A DNA stretch of 64,000 nt, taken from assembly GCF_029784155.1 (NCBI RefSeq), contig NC_073693.1, positions 357,569,825-357,633,824 of the forward strand, read 5' to 3'. The notes beneath the pieces are model-generated. The model worked only from the letters and a program-made list of their open reading frames with translations. It ran no database searches and was not told the DNA's origin. Numbering within the stretch: the stretch's first letter is position 1; each line of letters starts with the position of its first letter. Of this stretch, positions 9,001 through 20,103 are shown in pieces. This DNA comes from Uranotaenia lowii. Lineage: Eukaryota; Arthropoda; Insecta; Diptera; Culicidae. The position numbers were made by a program, and so were the translations under genes.

Positions 9001-11850
9001 ATCATGAATAGAATCACCACATAATATTAATCACATGTTCAATGTCGGTGACTTTGAACCTCTCGGTCTTGCATTAGCATTTGTGTTCATATATTTCTAT
9101 AAACTTCTTCAAAGTTTATGTGCATCAATTGATTCATCAATTTAAGTTAGGTCTGTAGTACTTCCACTAAAACCTGAACTGTCTGCACGACAAAAAAAAC
9201 TTGTAATAAAAAATAGTACTTATGACTATTTTATGGGCGTAGGCGCACAGTGATTGGTGCCATGAAGATATTCATTCAACCACTGTCTGACCACCAACTC
9301 TGTCATTTAAGGCAGGTTGTCCGATAGTGGGATGTTGTAAACATTTCACACAGCCTATACTGATCTCTATAGATCCACTTTTTTTTAACTTGATCAAAAT
9401 CAGTTTTAGATTTGTTTAGAATATTTTCTTGACAGTCTACTACCGCTACCCAACATAAATTATTGGGATTCTAGTGTGGATTCCATGTGACAATAAACTG
9501 TCTTATCCAGCCAGACTCCCCCACTCCGACGACGAATTAGCTTAAGTAGATTTCCAACACTGATGTCATACGACATCCTGGTCATCATTAGCCATAAAGC
9601 TTCAGCTGACAGACGGATGGATAAATGATGACTAATCCGCGCCAATCTTGTTAGCATTCGGTGAGCTCCTTTTTGCTGTTACCTGTATGACTCCGAGGGT
9701 TTTGGTAATGAGCTGATGATGATGAGAGGGAGAAATAAACTGTCTTGTTGAGGGTATCGGAGTTTTTGGACCGAATGTGGGGGCGCTAATCACCATAGCT
9801 AATTTGCTGATCGTCGGTACCAAAGATAGGGAGCAATAGTTTCTGTGGCCATGAAGCTCATTAAGTTTGATATTTTGCATGAACATTTTTAGATGATGCA
9901 AATTTAAAAAAAGCTTCGTTGGTGTTCCATTCAGAAATAGTGCAATTATCCATACCTTTCCATTATTCTGTGTTCGATAAATGTTGTTGGGGAGAGTTTC
10001 AAAAACATTCTTATGCTAAAGCTGAGTTCTAAGTTCTACATCAATCAGCATTATTAACTGGTTTTAGTCCAAATTGGACACGCCTGAAAAATGATGAACT
10101 AATGTTTTGATGTGGAAAATGAGGCCGTTTTTCCAACTCAGCTATAAAACGTATGAGCATCGGCAAATTGAAATATAATTAGCATTGACCGGTCAGAATC
10201 TCATTTGAAGCTATGATTTTAATTTATTCTGACTTATAAATTATGTATTTCATAAGCATTTATACCTAAGCATTTTAAGTGTTGCTTAATGGCTACACTA
10301 ATGGATTTGATGTTTGTTCTTCCACGCCAGTGTTTTTTTTTTGTTTTGAAACTTATGCAAACCAATTACGGTGAAACTTATGTTTCAATTTGATGTAAAT
10401 TGAAGTCATATCTTTGGAATAAAAATTAAAACTTTCGAAATTCGAAGCACACAGACAAAGTTTTGAGGAACCCTCCGTAGGCTCAGTAGGCTTAGTATGC
10501 AATCTTTAACTTTCAATTTCAATTGCTCGGTTTTTGTCACATTTTATTTCATGGTTTGGAAAAAGGAGCCTTGGCCTAAAGCATCGGGCAATCGCGTTCA
10601 AATCACTAACCACCTAAGTGATTTCGGCTGTCAGGCGGTGTGCGCAACTTGTACGGGTATTGTCAAGGTAAATCATACGCATTTCTCATCCATCAGAGCG
10701 CCCCGAGAGACCCCGCATACTAAAAAACTATAGCTTAAACAGTCTATACGAAACATCAACAGTTCTAGAAATAGTGATGGTCTCTGTAAAAGTAGCTGTA
10801 ATATTAAACTTTACTTCGACAACGTTAAAAAAGAAAAATGAACGTTCGTGTGGAAAAGTAATGGTATTCGGAAAGGTGAACGAATGGTATGCACGATTAA
10901 CTTTAAATTTTTTTGAATCGTCAAAATTATCCCGAACCGTTTTCCATAGCGTTAATGTCTTCTGTCAAACCCACGTCAAAAATGGCCGAAATGCGAATCA
11001 AAGATGCCAGATGATTTTGCAAGAAATCAGTACACACTTATTAAATCTTAAAATTTTTTTTATATACTTTTACAACTTTTTAGAAAAGATCTACTTCAAT
11101 AAAAAAGAAGTTTCTCTTGGAAACGCCTGCATGCAGCCAGATGGCTTTGTAAACAAAATTTGTACAGATTGATGAAAACAATTTTAATTTTTTTTATATT
11201 CTGATACGGTTCGAGAGTAGTTTTAATGATAATAATTGAACTTGGATGCTACATATGTATTACATCACACTAAAGGAGGTTTAGCACTTGATTTACAAAT
11301 GCTTTAAACAAACGCTTTAAGTGACTTTATTCAAGATAATTATAATATGAAAGTTTATTTGTGAATCCATGGACTCAATTAATATTTATTACATGCTTGT
11401 TAAGAAGCCTAATGCGGTACATTCCATGAAACATCAATTGCAGTAAATGCCATTCTCTACATAATCCACATTATTTCACATTTCATTTAGTATATCATAT
11501 GTAAATAAAACAACGAGTCAAAAGGAATCAAATTGGAAGTAAACATTCCAATTGCGCTCTTGTTGCAAATTTTAGGCTTTTTCTTCTGTTAAGGGGTAGA
11601 GCTTGAAGTTTCGATGGTGTAAAAACAACAATTATTACTGATTCCGTCAGAAATCGTTTTTTAAGACGAATGCGAGAACTATGGTTATTTTTAATTTAGG
11701 CTAGAAAACATGCAATCAGGTGACATAATATCATCGATTTTGTGTAATAGTTTTGCTAATGAATGAATTGATTCATTATAATTTACTACGAAACAACATT
11801 TAATTTAGTTGACCTAAATGTTTAACATTTTCCAATTTTTTTAAATTCAG
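9001..11850. other. Long non-coding stretch, no gene recognised
   Basis: AT-rich single-copy-looking sequence. A short direct repeat (aataaactgtctt) occurs at about 9492 and 9735. The open frames at 9632-9901 (minus), 10497-10733 and 10774-11172 (plus) show neither splice context nor family motifs and look random. No RNA gene was recognised. Confidence 0.4.
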
Positions 11851-12036
11851 TGCACCTGGCATCCCTGGTCGTTTTTGTCCGGTTGTTTATTTCTTGCGCC
11901 GGAAATTTGCAAGCTCGTCGCGTATTTTTCTACGACTTTTCTTCACGGTAATTTACCGGATTCGGTTTCGAGACTCCCGGTGTTGTGATGCCCACTGTCG
12001 GTCCGTTCCGAGCAGGGCTTATTGAGCTGCGGCAGC

Positions 12037-12289
12037 ATGATACAACACCGGGAATTGGATTTTCTGCCCAACATAGAACCGCTGAAGCTCGTGCGCTTTT
12101 CAGGTAGGTGAAAATTTGTGTTTTGTTTTATTGCTCAATTTAACAAAAAACTTAATGCACCTTCTAATAAATAATTTTATTTCTATTCTAGCACCTGAAC
12201 TTCATCTCCAACAGACAGCAGTTTTCGTACAGCAGCAACGGGGCCCTCGGAATGATAAGGTTTTTTCAGGGTCCTGGTCCGCCGGCTAA
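12037..12289 (+). CDS. Candidate two-exon small protein (54 codons) or spliced non-coding RNA
   Basis: I do not recognise this gene. An ATG at 12037 opens a frame to 12103 (MIQHRELDFLPNIEPLKLVR...). There a good donor (CAG|GTAGGTG) starts an 88-bp intron ending TTCTATTCTAG at 12191. The frame continues across the junction (APELHLQQTAVFVQQQRG...) to TAA at 12287-12289, for 54 residues in all. The second exon ends with a perfect donor GTAAGT at 12345, so a further exon is implied. The exon 2 segment 12192-12344 is also open in a second frame. GC content of 11900-12340 is above that of the surroundings. Splice signals and composition make a transcribed locus plausible; the peptide itself may be accidental. 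Confidence 0.35.
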
Positions 12290-12344
12290 ATCGTTCACCA
12301 GGCTACGGAAAATTTTGCAGTACAGCTTAGCTTTTCAAAGTTGT
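12192..12344 (+). other. Candidate internal exon flanked by AG and GTAAGT
   Basis: 153 bp with a pyrimidine-rich acceptor (ttctattctag) and a consensus donor (GTAAGT). The length is 51 codons exactly and one whole frame is stop-free (from HLNFISNRQQFSYSS to LAFQSC), besides the 54-codon frame that ends inside it. A possible next exon lies at about 12942-13065 (ends caaca|gtgggt), but its acceptor (ccatatag) is weak. Confidence 0.35.
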
Positions 12345-12350
12345 GTAAGT

Positions 12351-13773
12351 ACCTAATAAAATTTCAATGAAGATGAGTTTAAAGATTGAATTAATAAAAT
12401 AATGAAAATCCGAAAGTCCCCAAAATATTTTCATCTATGTGTGGGTGAGGGTACAAAAAAGCTTTGAGGTAATCGTCTCTTAGCAGTTTTACGATACAAT
12501 CTTACAGTTTTTTTCAATGTTTATGTTATATGAGGTCATCAAAAAACAGTAATCTTAGTTAAAACGGTTCGTACACCGATTTCCGTAACAGTTCGATTAA
12601 CGGTTTGATAAATCGTTCAAAATATGCCTACATATGTTCATTCTAGAAACAGTTCAATGCGCTGAAAACGTTATTCATAAGCGTTTTATAAACCATACCC
12701 TAACTGTTCCTAGAACAGTGTCTCCATATATAGGTTTTAATAGTTTTAAACAGTAACATAACTTAACGCCATATTCAACAGACCGTCGTTTTGGAATTCA
12801 AGATAAGTGCAATGTTTTTTATGGTTTCAGATATCATTTTCTAAACGTTTTTTTACACTGCCTGTAATCGTTTTATAACTACTACAGGAACTGTTATGTA
12901 ACAATATTTTCGTATTCGGGACGCCATTAAATTGCCATATAGGCTGATGGAATTATTCACGCTCCGGTGACAGCGGAATTGTAGCATCCATCCACTACGA
13001 GGAACCAACAGTCGTCATCGAGTTTCTGTTGCCATGGATATCAATGCAGCTACAACAGTGGGTACCTACTCTGGTACTTAAATTATGAAACAAAGCAAGC
13101 GAAAATTGCCAATTTCGACATGATGATGATGATGATGACGATGCCAAAAGAATGAACAAAAAAGCTACAGAGGTGGTGGTGGAGTAACATCGACGCGAGT
13201 TGGGTGGAAGAAGGGCCTTCTTCTTCGATGAGGCTCCACCAAATAAGCCAGTTAGTAAACACTAACCATCCGGCTGACAGCTCCACACAATGCAATGCAA
13301 TGGAAGAAAGAAGAACAATGGCACCCCGCGGCGAGAACAATCGTGACAAATTAGCCGACAGACAGAGAGAGAGAGACACAGACCATCAGTGCGATTATAA
13401 TCGATGGTCATCATCTCGTTTTTGAATGTTGAGCTTAGTAGACCGTTTAGTGGAAGTAGGTGATCAGACTATTTGAACTTTTTGCAGAATTTGGAACCCT
13501 AGGTTCCCTTGAGGTTTAATTATGGTGCACCAGTTAGGCCATATCAAATTCTTTTTTTGTCAACCCTCCCCCCTCTCCCTTTCGATTTTTCAAAAATACA
13601 TTAAGTTTGAGATATTTTATTGAAAATTTGAAATTCTTCTCGAAAATTCAAACATTTTAAGGAGTAAAAGTTAACTGTTAATTATGGGAATTTTATCACC
13701 TCTTTTAAGTATTTATTCGAAGTTTTTTGAAATATTCAATCTGCAATAACACGTTTTTTCTATTTTCGGCATG
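12351..13773. other. Non-coding stretch with a (GAT)n microsatellite
   Basis: AT-rich sequence. A short (ATG/GAT)n microsatellite lies at about 13120-13142. A GC-richer island at 12950-13060 has a 46-codon open frame (after a TGA) reading GIVASIHYEEPTVVIEF; it could be an exon of the locus at 12.0 kb, but I cannot place it. Confidence 0.35.
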
Positions 13774-14154
13774 TTAGATTGTAGGCAAGTTGGTTGTATG
13801 CAAGATTGTGTCCAATTTCTTCCAATTTATTGTTAATTTATTTTGTTTTTTACTATCCGGAGTTCCATCGATTAGCTGTTTCATTTCCTCGAATTCTTGT
13901 TCATTATTTCGGATTTTCAACACGTACCACTTCCTGTTGCGATCAAAAAACGCTCCTTCTATCTTGCATGTGTGTTTCTCTATAAGGGTATATACGGACG
14001 ATAGTATTGACGAAAAATTGGCCTCAGCCATAACCTCAAATTTGTATTTGCTGGCGGCCTCACCAGTGATGCTAGGTGCGTTACCAAAATCAGTATTTGC
14101 TTGTTTGAAACAAATTATAATATTTCGGAATTGATTAAATTTTTTAACTATCAC
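13774..14154 (-). CDS. Hypothetical 126-residue ORF, function unknown
   Basis: I do not recognise this protein. The stretch ASKYKFEVMAEANFSSILSS to EGAFFDRNRKWYVLKIRNNE has a normal amino-acid mix with an alternating hydrophobic pattern, unlike most chance frames here. It begins in a low-complexity N-terminus and ends in AT-rich sequence. It may be a fragment of a decayed transposon ORF or a chance frame. There is no promoter, splice or neighbour evidence. Confidence 0.2.
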   Translation of the reverse strand: MIVKKFNQFRNIIICFKQANTDFGNAPSITGEAASKYKFEVMAEANFSSILSSVYTLIEKHTCKIEGAFFDRNRKWYVLKIRNNEQEFEEMKQLIDGTPDSKKQNKLTINWKKLDTILHTTNLPTI

Positions 14155-14379
14155 CAGCTAAACGTTTGAATTCATAAAGGGGCGTTCCTAAATGGATGAA
14201 GATAAATCATCTTTTGCTAAATTTTCTACGTGAAATCAGAACATCTGCAATATATTTTCATGTTCTTTCTTGGTAGATTAAAAAAGAGTAGTTTCTAACT
14301 TCTAAACGAATGCAAAATTATTCACTGTTACAAACAAGTTCATTAAAGAATGACTCGTCTATGTTGACTTTGAAAATAA

Positions 14380-15120
14380 TCACGCTCTTTTTTTTAACTC
14401 AAAATTAAGTATGACCGAGGTTCAAAACATAGTTCGATTCTATAAACTTAAAGTTAAGTACCCTTTTTCCTCCTTGCGATGGATCAAAACGGAGTTCGAA
14501 CTGCGAACTCAAAATTGATCCCTTTTTTTCCTTCGGCGAGGGATCAAAGCTGAGTTCGACCTTATGAACTAAAAATTGAACTCTCTTTGTTGGACTGAAA
14601 ACACTTAGCGAGTTCAGTCCGAACCGGAGCAGCAACCAACGAACACGTCGCAAAATTTTGTCGTTCCGGAACAATTACCGGAAGATATGAAGGAACTTCA
14701 TAATGGAATGCATGTTCACCGTGTCAGCGTAAAATTCTGTCCGTCATTGTCATCATATGGTGAGCGGCTTGGAATGTCCGGAAACTTCCGGATGTTGTTT
14801 ACTTCCCGTGGGAAGTAACATCCGGAAGTTTTCTTTGACCGGGAATGTAAAAACTTTCCACCGCGCTGTAATTGCAATGCAATGTACCGGAACAGCAACA
14901 TCCGGGTACAACAAATTTTAATCATCCTTTAATTCCCTGAAAATCAGCTACCCTGGAAAAAAAAGGATAAATTCGAGTTCGGTTGCCGAACTTAGTATTG
15001 AGTATGCCCATCAGAACTTACTTTTGCTGTTGCCCAGTCAAACTCAAAGTTGAAGGAAGCCAGCGAAGTGCTGTTTTGAACCAAAACTACTTAATTTTGA
15101 GTTTAAAAAAAAGAGCGTGA
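14380..15120. mobile_element. MITE-like element with ~33-bp TIRs and internal 60-bp subrepeats
   Basis: The left end tcacgctcttttttttaac, continuing ctcaaaattaagta, matches the reverse complement of the right end (15088-15120) with a single-base length difference. Inside the left part, a ~58-60-bp unit occurs about three times (14411-14580), each with a gatcaaa...gagttcga core and a polypyrimidine block. A second inverted repeat lies at 14781-14833 (aaacttccggatgtt ... aacatccggaagttt). No ORF with transposase motifs. No target duplication could be fixed; the flanks share an AATAATC / GATTATT likeness that may be a longer imperfect end. Confidence 0.75.
14781..14833. repeat. Internal perfect-arm hairpin in the 14.4-kb MITE
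   Basis: The arms gaaacttccggatgtt and aacatccggaagttttc, with inner arms acttccc/gggaagt, form a stem of more than 20 bp with few unpaired bases. It is close to the centre of the element and may be a decayed nested insertion. Confidence 0.7.
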
Positions 15121-15998
15121 TCGCCTTCCAGCTCTGATTATTTTAAAAATATCCACAAAATTCGCTACATCGTTTAAGTGTGCGATACAGTAAGTTATTA
15201 TTTCGTTCAGATAAATGATGCGTTTAATCTCACATTCGAATAGAAATCAACCGGAAAGTTGCAAATTCTCAGTACTCATGAAAAAGTTTTTCAATAACAA
15301 TGCAATTAAAAAAATATAATCTTTTTCCAAATCTCAATGCATTTGGCACCCCTGAACACCCGAAAAAATCAAAACACGAACATCTGTGTATCGCTTTTCC
15401 ACAGGGCGAGTTTGTCGATATTAGTACCGGAAAATCGCGTTTATCGTGCGCCTTTCTCAAAAATCGATTCTGTTCTCCCATGGTTTGAGGTTAGGGCTGA
15501 GGCCTCCTGCTAAGGTGGTGTTCGTGTAGAACTGTCAATATATCCTAATAGATCTTCCAACCACAAACGGATTGGGAAGCATAAATATGTCCATCACAAG
15601 CTTCAAGAAACATGCAGAAAAGACGACCGTGCAGGTTTTCCGGATGGAGCCATTCGGGTATGATTCGATCCGCATAATCTCCGGGAGACGGACTCGGACC
15701 GGGAACTCAAGAAAAAACGACCGATCTAGCCTAAGATCACTCTCATATAAAGCTGTTCTTCTAGAAATGAAACAGTTACGAATGCATGTATATAAACAAA
15801 AACATTCGTTTGATCGAAATACTTTCTATGGAGGAAATAAAGGCAATCTTATGATAAAGTCATGGAAAATTTTTGAAAAAAATGTTTATCGTTTTTTGTT
15901 AAAAATATTTCTAACTTTTTTCTTGGTACCTGTCTTTCATCGGTCGGCGCACACACGTTTTTCAGTCATGTAAGTGATCAGTTTTCCGAACATAAGAC
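15121..15998. other. Spacer, nothing recognised
   Basis: Contains a 133-codon open frame (15572-15973) with a basic middle segment (GRRTRTGNSRKNDRS) and a hydrophobic tail. It has no family signature or splice context; I treat it as chance. Confidence 0.3.
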
Positions 15999-16370
15999 GG
16001 CCACAGACTACTCAAATGGCATGTGCAAATACGATGATTCCACGACAATTAATTGATTCTACGCTCGCCCACACATGATACAAACATAATTCGTGCGAAC
16101 ACAAACGATTGCTGACTAAACAGCAACATCAACAAAAATAACAATCCCCACCCCGGCTGGGGCTGAATAAATGGCCTGGATTTTGTACGAACATCACCAT
16201 ACACTATGCCATAGAGGGTTGTTTGTACAAAATATGTCGATCCGGACTGATTTTACTCAAATTGTTTGCGCCCTCATTCAAGCAGTGCCAAACACGATAC
16301 AAATCTTGTTCACAGCGACAGAAATTTCAAATTTCATCGCATTTGTACAAATGCGGTGTAGTCTATGGCC
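15999..16370. mobile_element. Candidate 372-bp MITE with GGCCAYAGACTAC ends
   Basis: The left end GGCCACAGACTAC and the right end GTAGTCTATGGCC are inverted matches with one mismatch. A further inverted pair inside (ttttgtacgaac at about 16182 and gtttgtacaaaa at about 16220) forms a hairpin. No matching target duplication was found, so it could be old or truncated. Confidence 0.5.
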
Positions 16371-17430
16371 CGCTTTATACTTCGTCAAATTTTGGGCGGC
16401 TGCATCCTTCTCCTACAATTTCCGCAACTTTCTGGTCCAATACTTCCCGAGCAACCGGAATTCTCTTAAAAAGGATTCATAGCAGCTTAATCAGCATTCA
16501 TTGCTGTCTGAAGAAAATGCTAATCTTAAACGAACTTGGAAATTCATTTCAGTGACTGAAGAGAATGCTATTCAGCCCTTAAGGGAACATTTAAAACCTT
16601 CTACGCGCCTTGACTTCCCTGATGACCCGCAACCGTAGTTGCACATAAAACGCTGAGTACTGACAGCAGTAAGACAGCTTCAAACTGTAAATATATTGAA
16701 CATTTTGGAACTATTCTAATTTTTAGGTTAACAAAATGATAGTGACTTACAAAATCAGTGCGCAAATTTAGCTATCACGCCCGAACGCCTTCTATAATTG
16801 TGGTTATGTGCGTTTGCTGATACTGCATGTGATTAGGTTACATTACAATTTAGCTTTAAGTTTTAAACCTACTTATTCTAGTAGAACTAGTTCCGTATTT
16901 ATGTAGCAAACAATTTAGTATTTGAATGAGTGGATAGTTCATCCCAAATCTGGTCGGTTTGTAGTTATGTTTCTGCAACTTAAATAGGTTAGGTTAGCTA
17001 GTAATTGTGTTTAGTTTTAGTTATAAATTTGTATCTGAGCTTGTCCGTTTTAATAGAACTTTGCCGTACTAAGTAAACCTTACTGTTAGTTAAAGAACTT
17101 CGCAATGAGACCGCAAGAATCTTATTATTTAGCGTGAAATTATTGTAATTTCGCCATCTGTATTTCTCGACAACTTTTCCTAAACAGGACTTATCCGAAT
17201 GACGGGAAGAAGAAAGACAGCAAAATGCGCCGAGTCGGATTAACTCTAAGATGAAGAATTTGCTGGAAATGTTCCACTTTTAAAACATGTTATTCTAGAA
17301 AGATTCTTGCTCTTCAAAATCGATACAAAAAAAAAAGTCGGATTTTATAGCAATTTTATAAAAAAAAAATACACCACCGAAATTCGAAAAAATGGTGGAT
17401 ACTACTCAAATTAGCAAAACTTTAAAAAAA
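16371..17430. other. Non-coding spacer, nothing recognised
   Basis: AT-rich sequence with short frames only. No repeat or gene signature was seen up to the TIR of the next transposon. Confidence 0.4.
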
Positions 17431-17520
17431 AGGTGATACGGTCAAAATTTGGTCAATATCAACTTGACGTATTTATTTCAATTTTGCATTTAAAAACCCT
17501 GAACAGCCCTCATTTTGAAG

Positions 17521-17549
<29 letters not shown>
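17521..17549 (+). repeat. (GT)n microsatellite
   Basis: About 14 uninterrupted GT dinucleotides inside the 5' part of the mariner-group element. Confidence 0.95.
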
Positions 17550-17551
<2 letters not shown>

Positions 17552-17597
17552 ATGTTGCTCCTATTTTGATTTTGGAATTCACTCTTCAGTTGTCAAA

Positions 17598-18615
17598 ATG
17601 CCGTCCAAGGAAGAAGAGCAGCGTATCAAAATTTTGCTCGCGCATCGCGAAAATCCGAGCTACTCGCACACAAAGCTGGCAAAATCGCTAAAAGTTGCCA
17701 AATCAACCGTTACAAATGTAATTATGTAAAGTGTTTGTGGAACGTTTGTCGACAGCCAGGAAGTCTGGATCGGGGGGGGAATCGAAAACCGGAAGCCGCT
17801 GAGACGACAAAGAGAGTTGCCGATAGTTTCAAGCGAAACCCTAACCTCTCTTCCCGAGATGCCGTAAATAAGCTGGGTGTATCGTCTACAACCGTGCATC
17901 GAGCCAAAAAAACGAGCCGGACTATCGACTTACAAGAAGGTAGTGACTTCAAATCGCGATGATAAACAAAATACGACGGCCAAAGCGCGATCCCGGAGGC
18001 TGTACACGACGATGCTGACGAAGTTTGACTGCATGGTAATGGACGACGAAACCTACTTCAAAGCCGACTACAAGCAGCTTCCGGGACAGGAGTTTTATAC
18101 GGCAAAATAAGGGGAAAGGTAGCAGATATTTTCAAGCACATGAAACTGCCAAAGTTCGCGAAGAAATATCCAAGCCATCTGTACCTGTGGCTTTAAAAGC
18201 AGCATTTTCATATCTTCCGGGACTGTCAACCAAAAAATTTACGTGAAAGAGTGTTTAAATAAACGTCTGCTGCCTTTCCTGAAGAAACACGGTTTTTCCG
18301 CACTGTTTTGGCCGGATTTGGCATCTTGCCATTACGGTAAAAAGGCCATGGAGTGGTACGCCGCCAACAACGTGCTGGTGGTTCCCAAGGACAAGAACCC
18401 TCCCAACACGTTAGAGCTCCGCCCAATTGAGAAATACTGGGCTATTGTCCAGCGGAACCTAAAGAAGACCAAAAAAAACTGCTAAGGACGAGCAGCAGTT
18501 CAAGGCAAACTGGCTTTCTGCGGCGAAGAAGGTGGACAAGGTGGCTGTAAAAAATATGATGGCTGGGGTTAATCGTAAGGCCCGGCAAATTGGATTTGGA
18601 AAAGCGGAAGCCTAA
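17598..18615 (+). pseudogene. DD37E transposase pseudogene
   Basis: A transposase that would cut and paste the element by binding its TIRs. The first ATG (17598) gives MPSKEEEQRIKILLAHRENP and a helix-turn-helix (HTKLAKSLKVAKSTVTNVI), broken by a frameshift and stop at about 17726. The second HTH half reads DAVNKLGVSSTTVHRAKK (17850-17915). The catalytic MDDETYFKADY lies at 18040-18072. The later part is shifted again: KECLNKRLLPFLKKHG, then FWPDLASCHYGKKAMEWY with Asp at 18315 and Glu at 18429 (LRPIEKYWA), 37 residues apart. The C-terminus (VAVKNMMAGVNRKARQIGFG) follows another shift at a run of A. At least four frame breaks make it inactive, but all catalytic residues survive. Confidence 0.92.
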
Positions 18616-18740
18616 CTGAATATTTTTCCTGAATTTTATACTAATTAAACTTGAAAAAGAAATTTAATTTGATTTTTGAAATAAACGATTTCACCGATTT
18701 ACACGCGTTTTCCCTTGACCAAATTTTGACCGTATTACCC

Positions 18741-19733
18741 TTTAGTTTAAATTCTTCCATGAAAATTTTCAAGTCAGTGCAGTTCAAGATCCTTATTACA
18801 ATAAAGTAATCAAAACACAAACTTTTATATAAAACCACAATCACTGATTGGCATTCTAGTAAATCGAGTTAACAATCATAAATTGATGTTAATTGTACTA
18901 CATAAGAATTGAATATGGTAAACCGGTTGGATGAAAATCATGACAACCAGTTGAACACTCTATAACTACCAGCTAGACCTTTTAAATTTTTCTTCATTTT
19001 TGCACGTTTTAGCTTCAAAATGGCAATGCATTCATTAATAAAATAAGAAAAAAAAAACATAATGCAATCTTCAATGGACCCCAAATTTTCATAACATAGG
19101 GAAATAGAGGCCTCATTACACTATCAAAATGAAACTGGATTTGATTTTCGTTCTAAAGCGTGTTTTCATTTGAAATTTCTGCCATTCGCTTATAAATTTT
19201 CAATACATTCGTTTTTGTGACGTCTCAAAAAATTCCAATATGGCTCTCGACACTACCTTATTTTAATATTCCTTGAGCTATCGGCTTGAATATGATGGAT
19301 TTTGAAGGAAACTGTGCAAAATATTTTTTTCTTTTTCTCCTGCATCGTAAATATCTCAAAAAAACGCGTGAATTTCAAATTTTGAAAGAATACGTTGAAC
19401 AGTACTTTTTACAAGCAAAAAAATGCTGTCAAAATTTTGTATGTCTTAACTAGGAAATTAGTTTTGTGTTCATCATTAAAACAAATTTGACCATGGTTGG
19501 CCATCCAAGCTTTTTATGTTTTCTTAGTTTTTTTTTTTAAGTTTTGATCGGGATTGTTTACAAAGATTATCGTTTTCATATTTTTGAATAACTAATAGTT
19601 ATGAGCAGGGATGCGAAAATTTAATGCTTGACTTGACTAACAATTTTCCCTAAAAAAACCGCTCGATTGACGGAACCTCCCTTCTCACAAGATGGAAAAA
19701 GCATGACTATAGTCAACATTTTTCTGCCTTGTG
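18741..19733. other. Non-coding spacer, nothing recognised
   Basis: AT-rich sequence up to the RTE target site. No ORF above 67 codons and no inverted repeat noticed. Confidence 0.4.
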
Positions 19734-19745
19734 GTTGGCTAAGCT
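19734..19745 (+). repeat. 5' target-site duplication of the RTE LINE
   Basis: gttggctaagct, identical to 23156-23167. It fixes the 5' border of the LINE at 19746. Confidence 0.93.
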
Positions 19746-19764
19746 GGCTGGTAAATGGTGGATA

Positions 19765-20103
19765 ATGTGCAACACGAGACCCCATAGTGGTCATATCACC
19801 TCTTATTCACAACTCCTATCTCTACCTCCCCGTGGTACCGGCTGGGATGCGAGTAACCTAAGCGGAGATCGGGTACCCAACCCCGGTGGATGCTTTGTTC
19901 GCATGCAGACTGAGAAGGTGGCCGCACGCGTCTGTTCCCCAGGTCAGGGGCGGCGTGCAACAACAACCGAGCGTCTGTTCTCCAGGTCAGGGGCGGCTCA
20001 AACAGCGTCTGTCTCGCAGCGAGCGGCTGAATCTATGAAATGCGGCTCCCGCCAGCTAAGGCCAAGATGGCAGCCCCATCGCGGGATAGGGACTTTAGGC
20101 TAA
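19765..20103 (+). CDS. Possible ORF1 of the RTE element (112 residues)
   Basis: It starts at the first ATG inside the element (MCNTRPHSGHITSYSQLL), is rich in Arg, Ser and Gly, and overlaps the start of the main ORF by 64 bp in another frame. RTE elements often lack ORF1 or have only a small one. The direct repeat gtctgttc-ccaggtcagggg occurs twice inside (about 19930 and 19972). No domain is visible. It may be a genuine small ORF1 or simply the open GC-rich 5' UTR. Confidence 0.35.
   Translation: MCNTRPHSGHITSYSQLLSLPPRGTGWDASNLSGDRVPNPGGCFVRMQTEKVAARVCSPGQGRRATTTERLFSRSGAAQTASVSQRAAESMKCGSRQLRPRWQPHRGIGTLG

Larger units (their letters stand above)
17431..18740 (+). mobile_element. Tc1/mariner-group DD37E transposon (mosquito ITm type), degraded
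   Basis: The left terminus aggtgatacggtcaaaattt (17431) continues ggtcaa and is matched, inverted, by the right terminus ending cgtattaccc (18740), giving a ~26-bp TIR with two mismatches. TA dinucleotides lie a few bases outside each end (ctttaaa on the left, ccctttag on the right), consistent with a TA target, but the A-run makes the exact left border uncertain. The element is 1.3 kb, the normal size for the group, and encloses one broken transposase gene. A (GT)n microsatellite (17521-17549) lies in its 5' untranslated part. Confidence 0.92.
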
